Below, piece by piece: positions 49,929 through 61,290 of a stretch of 64,000 nt of DNA. This DNA comes from Glandiceps talaboti (Eukaryota; Hemichordata; Enteropneusta; Spengelidae): assembly GCF_964340395.1 (NCBI RefSeq), contig NC_135551.1, positions 3,271,963 through 3,335,962 of the forward strand. Reading direction: 5' to 3'. The notes below the pieces were generated by a model, which searched no databases, was not told the DNA's origin, and worked only from the letters and a program-made list of their open reading frames with translations. How positions within the stretch are numbered: position 1 is the stretch's first letter; each line of letters starts with the position of its first letter. A program made the position numbers and the translations under genes.

Positions 49929-50176
49929 GTCATAGTAGCTAAGTATTTAGTGTATTCCCTCAAAAGCAAAATGAGAATAGTTTTTAGTTATACGTACACA
50001 GATGACAGAATGATTTGTTCACTCAGTTGCATACGTCATGTGTTTTATCTGGCTATAGAATGCTTTGACTTAGAGAAAGCACTGAGTACTTAAACTGAGA
50101 TTTACTCAAGGACTTGAGTTGGCATGACGGTATCTAGTGGAAATTGACAACTTAAGGGTTGTAGTAATAATAATAA
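49929..50176. other. Spacer between the 54 bp array and the LINE remnant
   Basis: Nothing recognised apart from a TAATAATAATAAA run (AATAAA at 50172) just before the first LINE-like codons. Confidence 0.4.
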
Positions 50177-52640
50177 ACCATGGTGGGATAGAGATTGTTG
50201 ATTTGAACTCTTAAATAACTACCGTAGATCAAATGCTGAAAGTGATTTTAGAAAATATATTGAAGCACGAAAGGGGTTTAAAGGAATTTGTAGAACCAAA
50301 AGTAAAGAGTACAAAACAAAACAGCGTAACATTTTATTAGTTAATGCAAATGACCCTTCTAAGTTTTTTTGGGAAAAATATTAAATTAGAGGTGCTAGAA
50401 AAAGTTGTTCTCCCACCGAAAAGATTAGCTCAAATGGTTAAATTATTTTAAAGAATTGCTGAATACTTCCCCACTGACTGTAGATTGTACTGTTGATAGG
50501 AAAATTACTGAAGATCTTCGTGAGCATGATAATTTGTGTGAGTTTTGTAACCTTAACTTACCATTGGATGTCAATAGAGAAATCACATTAACGGAAGTCA
50601 GCAAGTGTATTAATGATCTACGTGTAACTGCAAGTCACCAGGTTCCAATGGACAGTAATGGTGTCTCTACCAATGTTTTTGTGATTTGTTTAATGTAATT
50701 CTTAAAGCAGGCATGTTTCCTAGTAGTTGGGATAATTTATCCACTTCTTAAAAAGGTCCTTTGACTGGCGTTAATGATTTTCGTGGGATTTCTCTTTTAT
50801 CGTCTATGTACAAGATTTGCACTAAAATTATCAATAATCGTTTAGTGAGTTGGGCGGATGAAGCGCTCGTAATCAATGAAGCACAGGCTGGGATACACAC
50901 AGTGGACAATATTTTCACACTACAATCTTTAGTTCAAAAATATCTATCACAGAAAAAGGGTCGTATGTATTGTATTTTCATTGACTTTTCCAAAGCGTTC
51001 GACCGTACTGTGTAACCCATAAGTGCCTGTGGCATAGATTAATATCTTATAACTTTAATACATGGAAACACTTAAAAAGTTTTTAGATCTATGTACGACA
51101 ATATTGAATATTGTGTTCTATGAAAAGGCGGACTAACTAATTACTTTAAGATTTGTACCAGACAAGGGTGTGGGTTGAGCCTTTTTCTTTTCAGTTTATT
51201 TATAAATGAACTAACTTCTTACATGAACAAGAGTGATAGTGGAGGAATTTTTGTCAATAATGATTTCAATAACCTAGGCATTATTATGTATGCTGATGAC
51301 GTCACTGATGTTGCAGACTTGCTTATACATTTGCAAATGAAATTAAAACATCTTGAATTGTCCTGTAACCATGGAGTATGTCGATAAATTTAGACAAGTC
51401 AAAAATTATGGTTTTTAGATTGGGGGTATTCTTAAAAAGTATGAAAAGTGGTTTTATAGGGGATCGCCGGTAAATGTTGTCAAACATTATAATTATGATC
51501 TTGGAATACTCTTTTCTGTAAGTCTTTCTTGGGCACCTGCCAAGGAGAACCTGTCTTCTAAAGAAAATAAGGCTATTTATCAAATTCAAATTGTTATAAA
51601 AAAAACTGGGTGGTCTTCCCCAAATGCATGCGTTTAAGCTTTTTGACACGTGTGTTGTATCAGTGATCCGCTATGGAGCTGAAATTTGGGGATATGGAAA
51701 TGTCCGGTCACTGAGCGTGTACAATTCAAATTTTGTAGATTTTTTCTAGGTGTGAACTCAATTGTCAACTCAGAAGTACTTCTGGGTGAGTGTGGTAGAT
51801 TTAGATTGTTTAAAGCGGTGTATCTCTTACTGGCTGAAACGTGTACAAGTGATCATTTTCGATGCCCAAAGGCGTGTTACGAAATGTTAAAATATCTAGA
51901 CTCTGTTGGTAGGATCACATGGGCAACAAAGATAAGAGAATTACTATTCGGATATGGTTTCGGGGTTGTTTGGTTTGAACATCAGGTGGAGACTCAAACA
52001 CCTTTTTAAATTTGTTTTGTGAAAGACTACAAGATTGTTACACATACAGACAAGAATGGTCAGCCTCACTTAATGACGCTCGACGCATGCGCAATTATGT
52101 AAATGTTAAGTCATTGCTTTGAACCTGAATAATACCTTTCATGTGTTAAAATCATAAAATTTAAATTTGATCTTGCTAAGCTCCGTTGTTCTAGTCACAA
52201 TTTAGCAATTGAAGTGGGACGTCATTGTAATCCACCTATTCCTGTTGAACTTGAGTATGTCCATTTTGTAAAAGACAAGGTTTACTCACAGTTGTTGAGG
52301 ACGACTGTCATTTTATATAATGACCACAGACTTGATTTCATTCTCAAAGATTTAGAGTTCACCCCATGAAAAAAAAATGTTTTTCCTTACTGGCATGTAA
52401 GAATGAATTCGAAGTTGTTCAGTACAAACCATCGGTTTTTGTTCATAAAGCTTTTAACACTCGGACTAGTTTTGTTCAGCAAACATAGCTGTACTTATTT
52501 TCCCTTTAATTATGTTTCCGTTAATTTTAGGAGAGAGATATTCATTTCCTTGTTCTTTTTCTTCACAACTGTAATGTAAATGTTTTGTGCGATGGTCTAA
52601 GGCCTTAGCATTTGAAATAAAACATATAATAACTATAGTT
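50177..52640 (+). pseudogene. Decayed non-LTR retrotransposon (LINE) reverse transcriptase
   Basis: Fragments in shifting + frames follow the order of a LINE ORF2. At 50177 is KPWWDRD, then NDPSKFFWEKY (about 50345). At 50600-50690 is a linker of the AINDLR...PG-D type. At 50761-51015 are FRGISLLS, KIINNRL, EAQAG and IDFSKAFD, the reverse transcriptase core. At 51175-51387 are LFLFSLFINEL and the catalytic-loop YADD (about 51289). At 51830-52000 is a CYEMLK..D..GR..WA..IRELL segment, and at about 52150-52230 a LAKLRCSSHNLAIE segment like the C-terminal zinc-knuckle region. Frameshifts and stops split it at least six times. No apurinic endonuclease remains, so it is 5'-truncated. The CR1/L2/Jockey group is likely. 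It is inactive as it stands. Confidence 0.85.
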
Positions 52641-52663
52641 TTTTAGCTATAATAATGTACATG

Positions 52664-52858
52664 ATGTGTCATTAAATCTGAGCATCTTGACTTCTCTAAA
52701 TGACGTCATTAAATCTGAGCATCTCGACTTCTCTGAACGACGTCAGTAAATCTGAACATCTCGAGTTCTCTAAATGACGTCATTAAATCTGAGCATCTCG
52801 ACTTCTCTAAATGACGTCATTAAATCTGAGTATCTTTCGAGTTTTCTAAATTCTATCT
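52664..52858. repeat. 37 bp tandem repeat with CRE palindromes, about 5 copies
   Basis: The unit includes TGACGTCATTAAATCTGAGC and ATCTCGACTTCTCTAAA. A perfect TGACGTCA octamer lies at 52701, 52775 and 52812; the copy at 52738 is CGACGTCA-like with changes. TGACGTCA is the full CREB/ATF site in animals. Whether it acts here is unknown; tandem expansion alone would also produce the pattern. Confidence 0.9.
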
Positions 52859-52875
52859 GAAAATGATGGACGGTT

Positions 52876-52876
<1 letters not shown>

Positions 52877-52906
<30 letters not shown>

Positions 52907-52925
52907 TTCATTAAACTTTATTTAA
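52877..52925. repeat. (TTTA)n microsatellite
   Basis: About nine TTTA units followed by a TTCA variant. Confidence 0.95.
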
Positions 52926-53544
52926 AGAGGGTAGTTGGCGGAGGTCAGTCTTCCCTGGGTCCTTCTGAATAAAAATAGTACAAAGAAAAAAAAGACAAAT
53001 ACAAATTGATGATACATTTTATTTATAAATGATATAGAACAAACAAATTGATGATAACCACTCGCTACCTTTAGAAGGAAATTCTTTTTTGACTTCTTCT
53101 TCCTTCCTTCCTGACCAGTCCCTAACTCATGTGTGCACGTCTCTGGTCTACATTCCAAACACAGACATTCTGTGAATTACATTAATATGTTTTGAGTCGA
53201 ACGTGAATTGATATCTGGAGATATTGGTGAATGGTAAATTAGAGCTTTTACTTCCTGGTGGATGGTGATCTAAGAGGGGTATAACCCCCCCCCCCCCCAC
53301 TAAGAATAGATTCTGGGTATAGTTGTCATTAGCGATTTGACTGATATGCACTGTATTTCCCATTGAAATCCTATGTAGTGTACTCAGAGCGATTTCTTTT
53401 TAGCTCTAACGTTTACTGTCGTTTGTTCTTTTTGTGAGTGCCCGTTACCTATATCGCCAAGTACACTATAGGATTTTATTCAGAATAATGTAAAGCTAGA
53501 TGATACAAGAGGAGTCGAAATATACACACAAAAGACACTAAACG
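52926..53544. other. Single-copy spacer
   Basis: Contains a C-run near 53287-53298 and open frames on - (52922-53158, 53148-53363) without recognisable content. Confidence 0.4.
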
Positions 53545-53612
53545 TATATATATATATATTGCGCTCTGCCACTGCGGTATAGAGCACTGTCTTAGCAGAT
53601 TGATACTCACCG

Positions 53613-53716
<104 letters not shown>

Positions 53717-53739
53717 AGTCAGTGGTAAGTACATCAACA

Positions 53740-53781
53740 TCTCCTGACGAGTGATTTACTCACGAAACAGGCTTGTAGAGA
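53740..53781 (+). ncRNA. Hammerhead-ribozyme motif, + strand
   Basis: All parts of a type I hammerhead with a short helix III are present. Helix I strands are TCTC (53740-53743) and GAGA (53778-53781). The core CTGACGA is at 53744-53750. Helix II is GTGA (53751-53754) with TCAC (53760-53763) and a 5-base loop. GAAA is at 53764-53767. Helix III is ACA (53767-53769) with TGT (53774-53776) and a 4-base loop. The cleavage triplet is GTA, with the cut expected after A53777. ATCAA (53733-53737) and TTGAT (53795-53799) could extend helix I beyond an internal loop. Such short-helix-III hammerheads are known from Penelope-like elements. It points opposite to the GIY-YIG frame. Confidence 0.8.
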
Positions 53782-53813
53782 CGAAAAACCCGACTTGATT
53801 TTCTTCTACCCTC

Positions 53814-53816
<3 letters not shown>

Positions 53817-53903
<87 letters not shown>
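53817..53903. repeat. (AT)n microsatellite between two hammerhead motifs
   Basis: About 85 bp of AT dinucleotides separates the + strand and - strand hammerhead motifs. Confidence 0.97.
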
Positions 53904-53906
<3 letters not shown>

Positions 53907-53932
53907 TTGGTAGTACTGGAACTCTTTCTTGG

Positions 53933-53973
53933 ATGTAACTCGGAGTTTCACGCATATTGCGATCATCAGACAC
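53933..53973 (-). ncRNA. Hammerhead-ribozyme-like motif, - strand
   Basis: Read on -, the core CTGATGA (53969-53963) is followed by a 13-base helix II region with CGCA/TGCG pairing but a U-U at its base, then GAAA (53949-53946). Helix III is ACT with AGT around a 3-base loop (53946-53938), and the triplet is GTT (cut after position 53937). Helix I is TGT with ACA, extended by one wobble pair. It has the same polarity as the GIY-YIG frame and lies 3' of it. The U-U at 10.1/11.1 and the short helix I make activity less sure than for the + motif. Confidence 0.6.
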
Positions 53974-54177
53974 TCTGAGGCCTACTCTCTGGGTGTGCTG
54001 TATATATAGAGTGTAGACAATAGAAATACCATCACTATTGTCTGTGTCGGTGGGTAGGTGTTGTATGTGTGGAGGTGTTGGTTGTTATTGTGTGGGTTAT
54101 TGGGTGCGGACAAGTAAGTGTTGGCGGGTTGTTCCATGTTGGGCTTTGATGTTCCGTTAGTTAACGGGTTTAGTAGT

Positions 54178-54942
54178 TTAGGTGATAGATGCTCTATTGA
54201 AGCTGGACAAATAAAACTTATTCTCGTGTCGGCATTTGGATATCAACTCAGTTCTTTTGTTTAGTGTGGAGCTTTTGTCTGCTTTAATAATAGTTAGTTT
54301 TTCGGTTAAACACAGGTTGCATCGTTTTGTTTTATTGGTGTATGCTTGGGCTTTCTTGTTGATGGACCAGGATACGGAAAAAGGCTCATTGTTTCTTTTC
54401 AGTTTCCAAATGTGTTTTGATAGTTCTGTGCTGTTTTCGTGTTTTTCATGTTTGAATGACTGTTTGTGGTTGGCGTATCTCTGTTTGAAGTTGTTCTCTG
54501 TTAGACCGATATATACTTTTGTTTGTTTTCCGTGGACGGTGGCTTGGTATACAATGTTTTCCGTTTGGCATTCGCCGTTCAGAGGGCAGGTGTCTTTCTG
54601 TCTGCAATTACAGGGTTTTTGAGTGGGTTTAGTTTCGCTGTTGGAGATGGTGGCGTTATGCGCTTTGATTATGGTAGCCATGTTTGGCATGCAGCTATAA
54701 CTGACTTTGACATTGTTTCTGTTGAATATTTTGTGTAACTTAGAGTCTGCTGGGAAATGTTTTGTGATTAGGTTGAGGAATCGTTTGCCTACATTGGTGG
54801 CTACATTTTTGCTGTATGGTGGGTTAAACCAGATGGTGTTTCTATTTCTGTTTTTCTTGTTTTTCTGCGTCGGGGTGCTGGTGTACGTGATGTTCTCTTT
54901 GTGGCCGCTGGTTTTTAGTGCATTTTGGTACAGTGCGATCAT
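54178..54942 (-). pseudogene. GIY-YIG endonuclease domain of a Penelope-like element (5'-truncated)
   Basis: 254 open codons. Residues 1-30 look like the end of the reverse transcriptase. Residues 36-90 carry WFNPPYSKNVATNVGKRF and KVSYSCMPNM, a linker typical of GIY-YIG-bearing Penelope-like elements. A Cys cluster (C111, C113, C119, C125) precedes the endonuclease. VY (131-132) and YIG (144-146) form the GIY-YIG core, followed by R155, H159, K160 and a CNLCLTEK segment with the probable catalytic Glu214. A final CRHENK (237-242) binds the end of the domain. The endonuclease frame is intact, so the insertion is young, but the reverse transcriptase is absent, so the copy cannot move on its own. 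The listed Met is only the first in the frame. Confidence 0.85.
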
Positions 54943-54986
54943 TAGCAGATTGATAGCACTGTCTTAGCAGATTGATACTCACCGAG

Positions 54987-54989
<3 letters not shown>

Positions 54990-55028
<39 letters not shown>
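54990..55028. repeat. (AT)n microsatellite
   Basis: AT tract at the outer end of the Penelope-like element's terminal module. Confidence 0.97.
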
Positions 55029-55030
<2 letters not shown>

Positions 55031-55115
55031 GTGTGTCTGTCAATGTGCGCCTGTCTGTGTCTGTGTACGTGTGTGTCTGTCTGTCTGTCTGTGTGTGTTT
55101 GTGTGTGTGTGTGTG

Positions 55116-55164
<49 letters not shown>

Positions 55165-55235
55165 GGCTGTCTGTCTGACTGTCTGTATGTATGTATGTAT
55201 GTATGTATGTATGTATGTATGTATGTATGTATGTA

Positions 55236-55265
<30 letters not shown>
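55029..55265. repeat. (GTCT)n / (GTAT)n / (GT)n compound microsatellite
   Basis: A run of GTCT, GT, GTCT, GTAT and again GTCT blocks. Cys/Val/Leu/Ser and Thr/His/Arg/Gln open frames on both strands come from the repeat. Confidence 0.97.
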
Positions 55266-55266
<1 letters not shown>

Positions 55267-57062
55267 ACAATTAGTAGTTTTTCCTCATGTTTAGGAAAGG
55301 GCTCCATCGTTTTCGTGTTTCAAACAATCCACATACACACATTGTCAGTATCCTAGAATGTGCTGATTTAATATCATGGTTGCTTGATTTACTGCACTAT
55401 GTAGCGTGTACAGTCATTAAATGCAACAAGTTACATGGTAATAAAAGGGATCAAAATGTTGTTGAAGTAGAATCTTTAGTACGGATCATTTGATATGACT
55501 ATAATATATAACTCCTTGCACTGACATACCTATAAAACCTATTTATGGTGTACTTATACCCACAAAATCAATGTCAGCTTGACGTCATACCAAGTATTTT
55601 TCACGGATTTGTACAAATTCGAGCCGGTAGGCATGATGTCAAACTAACATTGAATTCGTGGGATTATATATTTATCACATGATAATGTTTTTAAAAATAT
55701 TTTTTCAACAATTTTGGATCGAATTTTATGAAAACTGCAAGGGACTCATCGCATAGCAAAACACTGCGTTCGACGGCTATGTAAATTACGAAGTTGCGCT
55801 CGTGACCTGTTGCGAGGTCAAGCTAGGTACACGTACAAACTGTGTCGTGGTTCTCGATCAAAGTTATCTATTGTAGACTTGAGACGTACGTGTCATATCA
55901 AATGTAGTTTCGAAACGTAGGTAAACATTGTCTGAATGCAAATTTTGTTCCGTCATTTTTATTTGATTGGCTCGGAATGTGTAAGTTCGGAGCGCAGAGT
56001 TCAACGGTAAATAGGAAGTAAGCTTACCATTGCTCCATAAATATTGCCATAATCTACATGATTTTTCGATAAAATATATCAAATCTATTCAATAATACAA
56101 ATAAAGGAACCTCTACGCATAAAACTCATGCCACCCAAGGATGTATGTAATGTGTGTATTTACGTTTCGAAAGTACGTTATTATTACGATAACTTGATCG
56201 TAGCGTGAGCGAAAATAGTTCCGTGCTCTGAAATCACCCCCTGTTTGACGTCACACAGTAGAAGATACTAGTATGCACGTATTTATGTGATAAAATATGA
56301 CAGTGGCAACATCTGTATTACTTTGAATAGTTTTACGATAGCTTTACTCTATCCATACAGTGATATATTGACTTCAACAGATGGCAGTATTGTGTTAGAT
56401 CTATTTGAAATTAGGCAAATACTGTAGGATAAAATCCCTTGATTTATATACACCTTTATAAAACCAATACGCTAATAAACTGTAATCTTCAGCCTGCTGT
56501 GTCAAGTCCCAAACTAGGAATACTTCACCAACTACACTTATATTCATCGGCATTAAGTGTGAAGTGACAGAATATCTTCAGTTCACAATAATAATAAATA
56601 AACTTATAAACAACAAAAGACGAAAGTTCAACTGTGTGCCTAACACTTTACACTTTGAATAGTACAAAACGTTCTATTTTGGCACAATACGTCATTTGGT
56701 CGACTTCCTTTCACCGAGTATAAAGAACAACGAAAATTAATCATTTGTACTGTAACGGACACAGTTATATCTAGATATTTTGTTCTTACTTATATTATTC
56801 AAAGTTTTTCCAAGCAGTCTTTCCAACTGATATTTATCAGAATAGTTATTGGAACATTGATATCATTATTCTAAAGACTGCCTGAGACTCAATTTGTTGA
56901 TTATTGTTGTTTTACGTACACTCTCACTGAGACTCAATTTGTTAATTTTAGCTGTTTTACTACTAGACTGAACGATCAACCGTTGTGGGCGCTCTTCTCA
57001 TACCTGTCCACAAAGGGTGACAGAGGGATGACAAGGACGTTCCCATAAATGATGTTTTGTAT
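55266..57062. other. AT-rich stretch without a recognised gene
   Basis: Contains an imperfect foldback near 55558-55590 and 55631-55668 and a direct duplication (ACTGAGACTCAATTTGTT-like) near 56882 and 56927. The open frame 55864-56082 (-) is unrecognised. Scattered CpG-containing sequence around 55740-56230 shows no defined promoter. Confidence 0.35.
55556..55670. repeat. Imperfect foldback, about 115 bp
   Basis: Arms contain CCCACAAAATCAATGTCAGC and CTAACATTGAATTCGTGGGA, with AGCTTGACGTCATACC facing GGCATGATGTCAAA. It looks like a decayed MITE. Confidence 0.5.
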
Positions 57063-57268
57063 GCATACACACAGGCGTAACACAACGCAACGCAACGCAA
57101 CGCAACGCGACATCGACACAACGCAACGCAACGCCAGGCCAGGCAACGCAACGCAACACAACGCAACACAACGCCAGGCCAGGCAACGCAACGCAACGCA
57201 ACGCAACGCAACGCCAGGCCAGGCAACGCAACGCAACACAACGCAACACAACACAACGTTATCGCAAC
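57063..57268. repeat. (CAACG)n pentanucleotide array with GCCAGGCCAGG inserts
   Basis: AACGC/AACAC pentamers interrupted three times by CCAGGCCAGG, giving a longer repeat of about 50-60 bp. Open frames on both strands are products of the repeat. Confidence 0.95.
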
Positions 57269-57444
57269 GCAAAATTAAACGCACGTGAGATTTTGGGCAA
57301 TTGGAAACTGTATACCGAACCCGAGCAATCGCATCTAGATCTGTACGTGTATCATTGATGATATTTATGTCAATATTTGACCCTTGACCCTCTGAGACAG
57401 AGATTAAAAGCTATAAAGTATCCATAAATCGTACATCAGACCAA
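57269..57444. other. Single-copy spacer
   Basis: No feature recognised; ends at the TAA target of the following element. Confidence 0.4.
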
Positions 57445-57447
57445 TAA

Positions 57448-57827
57448 GGCCTAAAAAAATAATTGTGTGGTTCCGGTTACCCGACCCCACCTAGTTTTTC
57501 ACTGCAGACTCTAAACTTTTATTTGCGTATTCCAGAAAAAAATAATAAAATTGCAAAAATTGTGAAGTCTCATCAGAAATAGTGCATGCAGAAACTGACT
57601 TCAACTTACATGTGTAAAAAGACAAAATAAAACTGTTCTTCCAAATATGTAATGACTGTACATCTGATAGGAAGAAATAAACAACACAGGGACCATTTGG
57701 AAAAAAATGGAAAATCTGAACTAGACACTCACACATGAAAAAAAATATAATGAAATAAAATAAAAAATCTATCTACCCCACCTATTTTAAAATTGAATAT
57801 AATCGGAACCACAATTTTTTTTACGCC
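57448..57827. mobile_element. PIF/Harbinger-type MITE, 380 bp
   Basis: The left end GGCCTAAAAAAATAATTGTG continues to GGTTCCGG. The right end contains CGGAACCACAATTTTTTTTA and finishes CGCC, its near reverse complement. TAA is duplicated at 57445-57447 and 57828-57830. The subterminal GACCCCACCTA and ACCCCACCTA stretches recur in direct orientation. No open frame for a transposase. The ends resemble those of the element at 9955-11119 (GGCC, A-run, GGTTC-GGT). Confidence 0.8.
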
Positions 57828-57830
57828 TAA

Positions 57831-58255
57831 CTGCAAGCTACATACTTTACTTATAATTAGATAAGACATTCACAACCTATATGACCCAACATTCACAAAA
57901 TTGTCCCTAGTGGACAGTGCAATTAGAAGTCTCACCTCTTTCACGACGTTTTTTGTGCTACAATCGTCCGAAGAATTAGAAACACAATTTTTTTTTTAAT
58001 TTTCGAAAAATTTCCAAAAACTTAACAAAAACTTAAAAAAATATTCTGACTTTCAATTATAGATAATCCTTTAAAAAATCTGGTTTGACGAAAACTAAAT
58101 CAGAATAAAGCCTGTAAAACAACAATAATCTCAAATAATGTTAACATGGAATAAAAGAGTGGATTCAATCGAAAAACTACACATAAATGGTTAGAATTAG
58201 TTTGTAACTCCGAAAAATATAAAATACTATTGGTAAAATAAGGATAAATTAATAC
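57831..58255. other. Very AT-rich single-copy spacer
   Basis: No open frame or repeat that can be supported. Confidence 0.4.
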
Positions 58256-58998
58256 TTGTGGCCATGTCTTGAACGGCTTGACATAACAGAGGTCGGTATG
58301 GATCTAGGAGGACATAACAGAGGTCGGTATGGATCTAGGAGGACATAACAGAGGTCGGTATGGATCTAGGAGGACATAACAGAGGTCGGTATGGATCTAG
58401 GAGGACATAACAGAGGTCGGTATGGATCTAGGAGGACATAACAGAGGTCGGTATGGATCTAGGAGGACATAACAGAGGTCGGTATGGATCTAGGAGGACA
58501 TAACAGAGGTCGGTATGGATCTAGGAGGACATAACAGAGGTCGGTATGGATCTAGGAGGACATAACAGAGGTCGGTATGGATCTAGGAGGACATAACAGA
58601 GGTCGGTATGGATCTAGGAGGACATAACAGAGGTCGGTATGGATCTAGGAGGACATAACAGAGGTCGGTATGGATCTAGGAGGACATAACAGAGGTTGGT
58701 ATGGATCTAGGAGGACATAACAGAGGTTGGTATGGATCTAGGAGGACATAACAGAGGTTGGTATGGATCTAGGAGGACATAACAGAGGTCGGTATGGATC
58801 TAGGAGGACATAACAGAGGTTGGTATGGATCTAGGAGGACATAACAGAGGTCGGTATGGATCTAGGAGGACATAACAGAGGTTGGTATGGATCTAGGAGG
58901 TCTAAACTTTTGGCCATGTCTTGAACGGCTTGACATAACAGAGGTTGGTATGGATCTAGGAGGACATAACAGAGGTCGGTATGGATCTAGGAGGTATA
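58256..58998. repeat. 31 bp minisatellite (AACAGAGGTCGGTATGGATC)
   Basis: About 22 copies of a unit beginning AACAGAGGTCGGTATGGATC and ending TAGGAGGACAT. C/T variation (GGTCGG or GGTTGG) is clustered to the right. A non-repeat prefix (GGCCATGTCTTGAACGGCTT) is present at both ends of the main block (58260 and 58911), so the array with its flank was itself partly duplicated. Confidence 0.95.
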
Positions 58999-59253
58999 AA
59001 CTTTCTGTAATTAATTGTAGGTACATGCATGTTTTAAATTTGCTTACTGTAACATTTTTTCCATTTTTTTTAAATTTTCTTGTGATCGCTGATGTATGTC
59101 ATTTAGTTTTCTGAACAGTTCTCATATCTCACACAAGGATTGTACGTTCAGTTACTCCTACGTGATGACGTATGTATCTCACACAAGGAACACAAGACAG
59201 GACTGGTTTATTTTAGACAAACACGGTGAAAATGACAACATTCAAAAACTTTT
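58999..59253. other. Single-copy spacer
   Basis: Open frame 59096-59353 (+) runs into the next element and is unrecognised. ATCTCACACAAGGA occurs twice (about 59127 and 59175). Confidence 0.4.
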
Positions 59254-59256
59254 TAA

Positions 59257-60997
59257 GGGACCGGTCAGTTTCTCCAGTGGGGGGGGGGGTCGGTGGATTG
59301 TTCTATCGGACGGACAAAAAATCATTGATCCCCCGCCCATATCTGTAAAATAAAAAAAACAGGCTGAGCCCCCATCACTTAATTCTAAAACAAGATGACC
59401 CCCCCCCCCCATATATCATATTTATATGACGGGTATGTTTTTGATCGTGACTCAGTATGGACTGCTTGACTGTCTTGCAAATAGTTCATAAGATCCCAGG
59501 ATAGGACTATCATATAATTATTATAACTATTGACTACACAGTGTAATATATTCCAAAAGGAGTTTAATAGCATGTGACAGTGAAAGGTAGGGGGGAAAGC
59601 TTGAGAAGGGAATATGTACATCTCTGGGGGGGGGGGGTCCTAGGGGTCTCCCGGCCTAGAAGCCCTGGAGGTTTTTTACTCTGAAAAGTCAATTCTGAGA
59701 CTATTCAGACATACACTTTCAGGCAATAATTTCCAAGCTTTACAATACAACACCAACAGGTAAAATGCAACTACATAGGGTACGGTTGAAATATTTTTGA
59801 AATATAGTTTGATAGCACCTTGACAGTAAGAGGTAGGGGGAAGAGCTTGAGACTGGGATGTGTCCACATCATGTGGGGGTCCTAGAGGTCTCCCCCTAAA
59901 GCTTTACAAGACAGCATCATCAATTATCAGAAACTATTCTTTATAACTTACATAGGGTTGAAATATGTTCTTAAAAAGTATCATGGCAATTGTAGTAACG
60001 GTCAGCGCATCTAATAGTAGTATCATTGGTAGGGGAGATTTGGAGTTTTAAGGCAATTTTAGACTATCTTGGCAAACATTTCACATCTTTTAAAAGGCAA
60101 TATCATCTCATAAGCATAGGGTGAAAATATCTAAAAAAAGTTTAACACCATTATGACAGTAAAAAGGTTGGTGCATCTGATTGTTAGTTGTATGCACGAG
60201 TGACCTCTGGGGTGAGGGAGTCCTTGGAGTCCCCCCTGGCAGATCTGGAGTTTTTTTGTTTCTATTAAGGCAATTTTTAGATTATTCATAGCCTTTCAGG
60301 TAATATTTCCAAGCTTTAAAAGGCTAACGTAAATGTAAGTTTTAAATGAGTTTCCCATGTCACATAAAAATGGGCCTGTAACATTGGTATAGGGGCATTA
60401 ATATTGCTTGTATAGTAAAGTCACCGGTATGTTAGAGAACTTCAGGTGGTCACACCTAGTGTATAATAGAAACTGGAATCTAATGAGATGTGGTGATTTG
60501 TAGTGTCAATAATATGTAGTGTCCAAAATAAAAAGTGTATTAATCCCTTCAGACAAGTTCATACTGACGAGTAGAACAATTTAGATTAACTTTTTTTATA
60601 AACTATCTATGAAGATTACCATATGAAACCTTCAAGTTCACTTTTGCCTTTAAGTGCAATATAAGTGAAGCATTGATTGCGAAACAGCCAAGTACTTACA
60701 TGACATGTTCTGTAACTATTGTGGTAGGTAGGTAATACACGTATATGTATATGTATAGTTATGTTTGAACTAATAAGTAATGTCTTATTTAAAAAATCAT
60801 GTAAGAAACAGGGACAAGAACATATATTTACATGTACCACATTTCAGACAAGGCTATATGCCATTGTTGAAAGGATTTTTTTCTTCCATCACAGTTCAAA
60901 ACACAATGACCCCTATGCACAACTTTCAAAACAGCTTTAAACCCCCCCCCCCCCGCCAATTTGAAAAACCCGACTGAAGAACTTACTGACCTGTCCC
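59257..60997. mobile_element. Non-autonomous PIF/Harbinger-type element, 1.74 kb
   Basis: The left end GGGACCGGTCAGTTTCTCC is followed by a G-run. The right end has a C-run and then TACTGACCTGTCCC, so the termini pair as GGGAC-GGTCAGT. TAA is duplicated at 59254-59256 and 60998-61000. The interior consists of diverged copies of a sequence of about 220 bp (motifs GGTAGGGGG, GGAGTTTT, AGGCAATTTT, CCAAGCTTT, near 59590, 59660, 59840, 60030, 60240 and 60310). No transposase frame is visible. Confidence 0.7.
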
Positions 60998-61000
60998 TAA

Positions 61001-61189
61001 AGGCAGTACGAAAAGGAATTTGTTAGTGTTGAATGTGAGAAATTCGACAGAAAATTGTTGTCTCTCCCTAAAGCCTACATGAAATAAACTGTCGGGTTAG
61101 GAAGTATTTTACTTTTATTGTTGACTTGTATGTTTGTTTGATTTACGTCGTTGCTGGATGCGTAGGAGTTTGCCAACCCCTCCGGTATA
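61001..61189. other. Spacer upstream of the SHPRH promoter region
   Basis: Nothing recognised other than sequence becoming more CpG-rich towards 61140. Confidence 0.4.
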
Positions 61190-61290
61190 TTTTTGTGCGA
61201 CGTTGGCGGCGAGCTTCACTAGCACTGGAGGCATTTAGTTACAAACAATTCCACATCAAACCTTTTTGTTTACTTCCGGTATAGCTAGCT
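61190..61290 (+). promoter_or_regulatory. SHPRH: Probable SHPRH promoter
   Basis: This is the most GC/CpG-rich single-copy stretch in the right part of the window. It has TTGGCGGC (61203-61210, E2F-like) and ACTTCCGG (61272-61279, a consensus ETS site), motifs typical of TATA-less housekeeping promoters. It lies about 350 bp upstream of a good donor site and on the same strand as the SHPRH coding exon. The assignment is inferred from position and motifs. Confidence 0.45.

Noticed and set aside
54236-54967. Three + strand open frames (54236-54622, 54523-54738, 54707-54967)
   Set aside because: They are antisense shadows of the Penelope-like GIY-YIG frame on -.
56963-57288. Cys/Val/Ala/Leu-rich frames on - and Thr/Gln/Arg/Asn-rich frame on +
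   Set aside because: Produced by the (CAACG)n pentanucleotide array; three - frames are open over the same bases.
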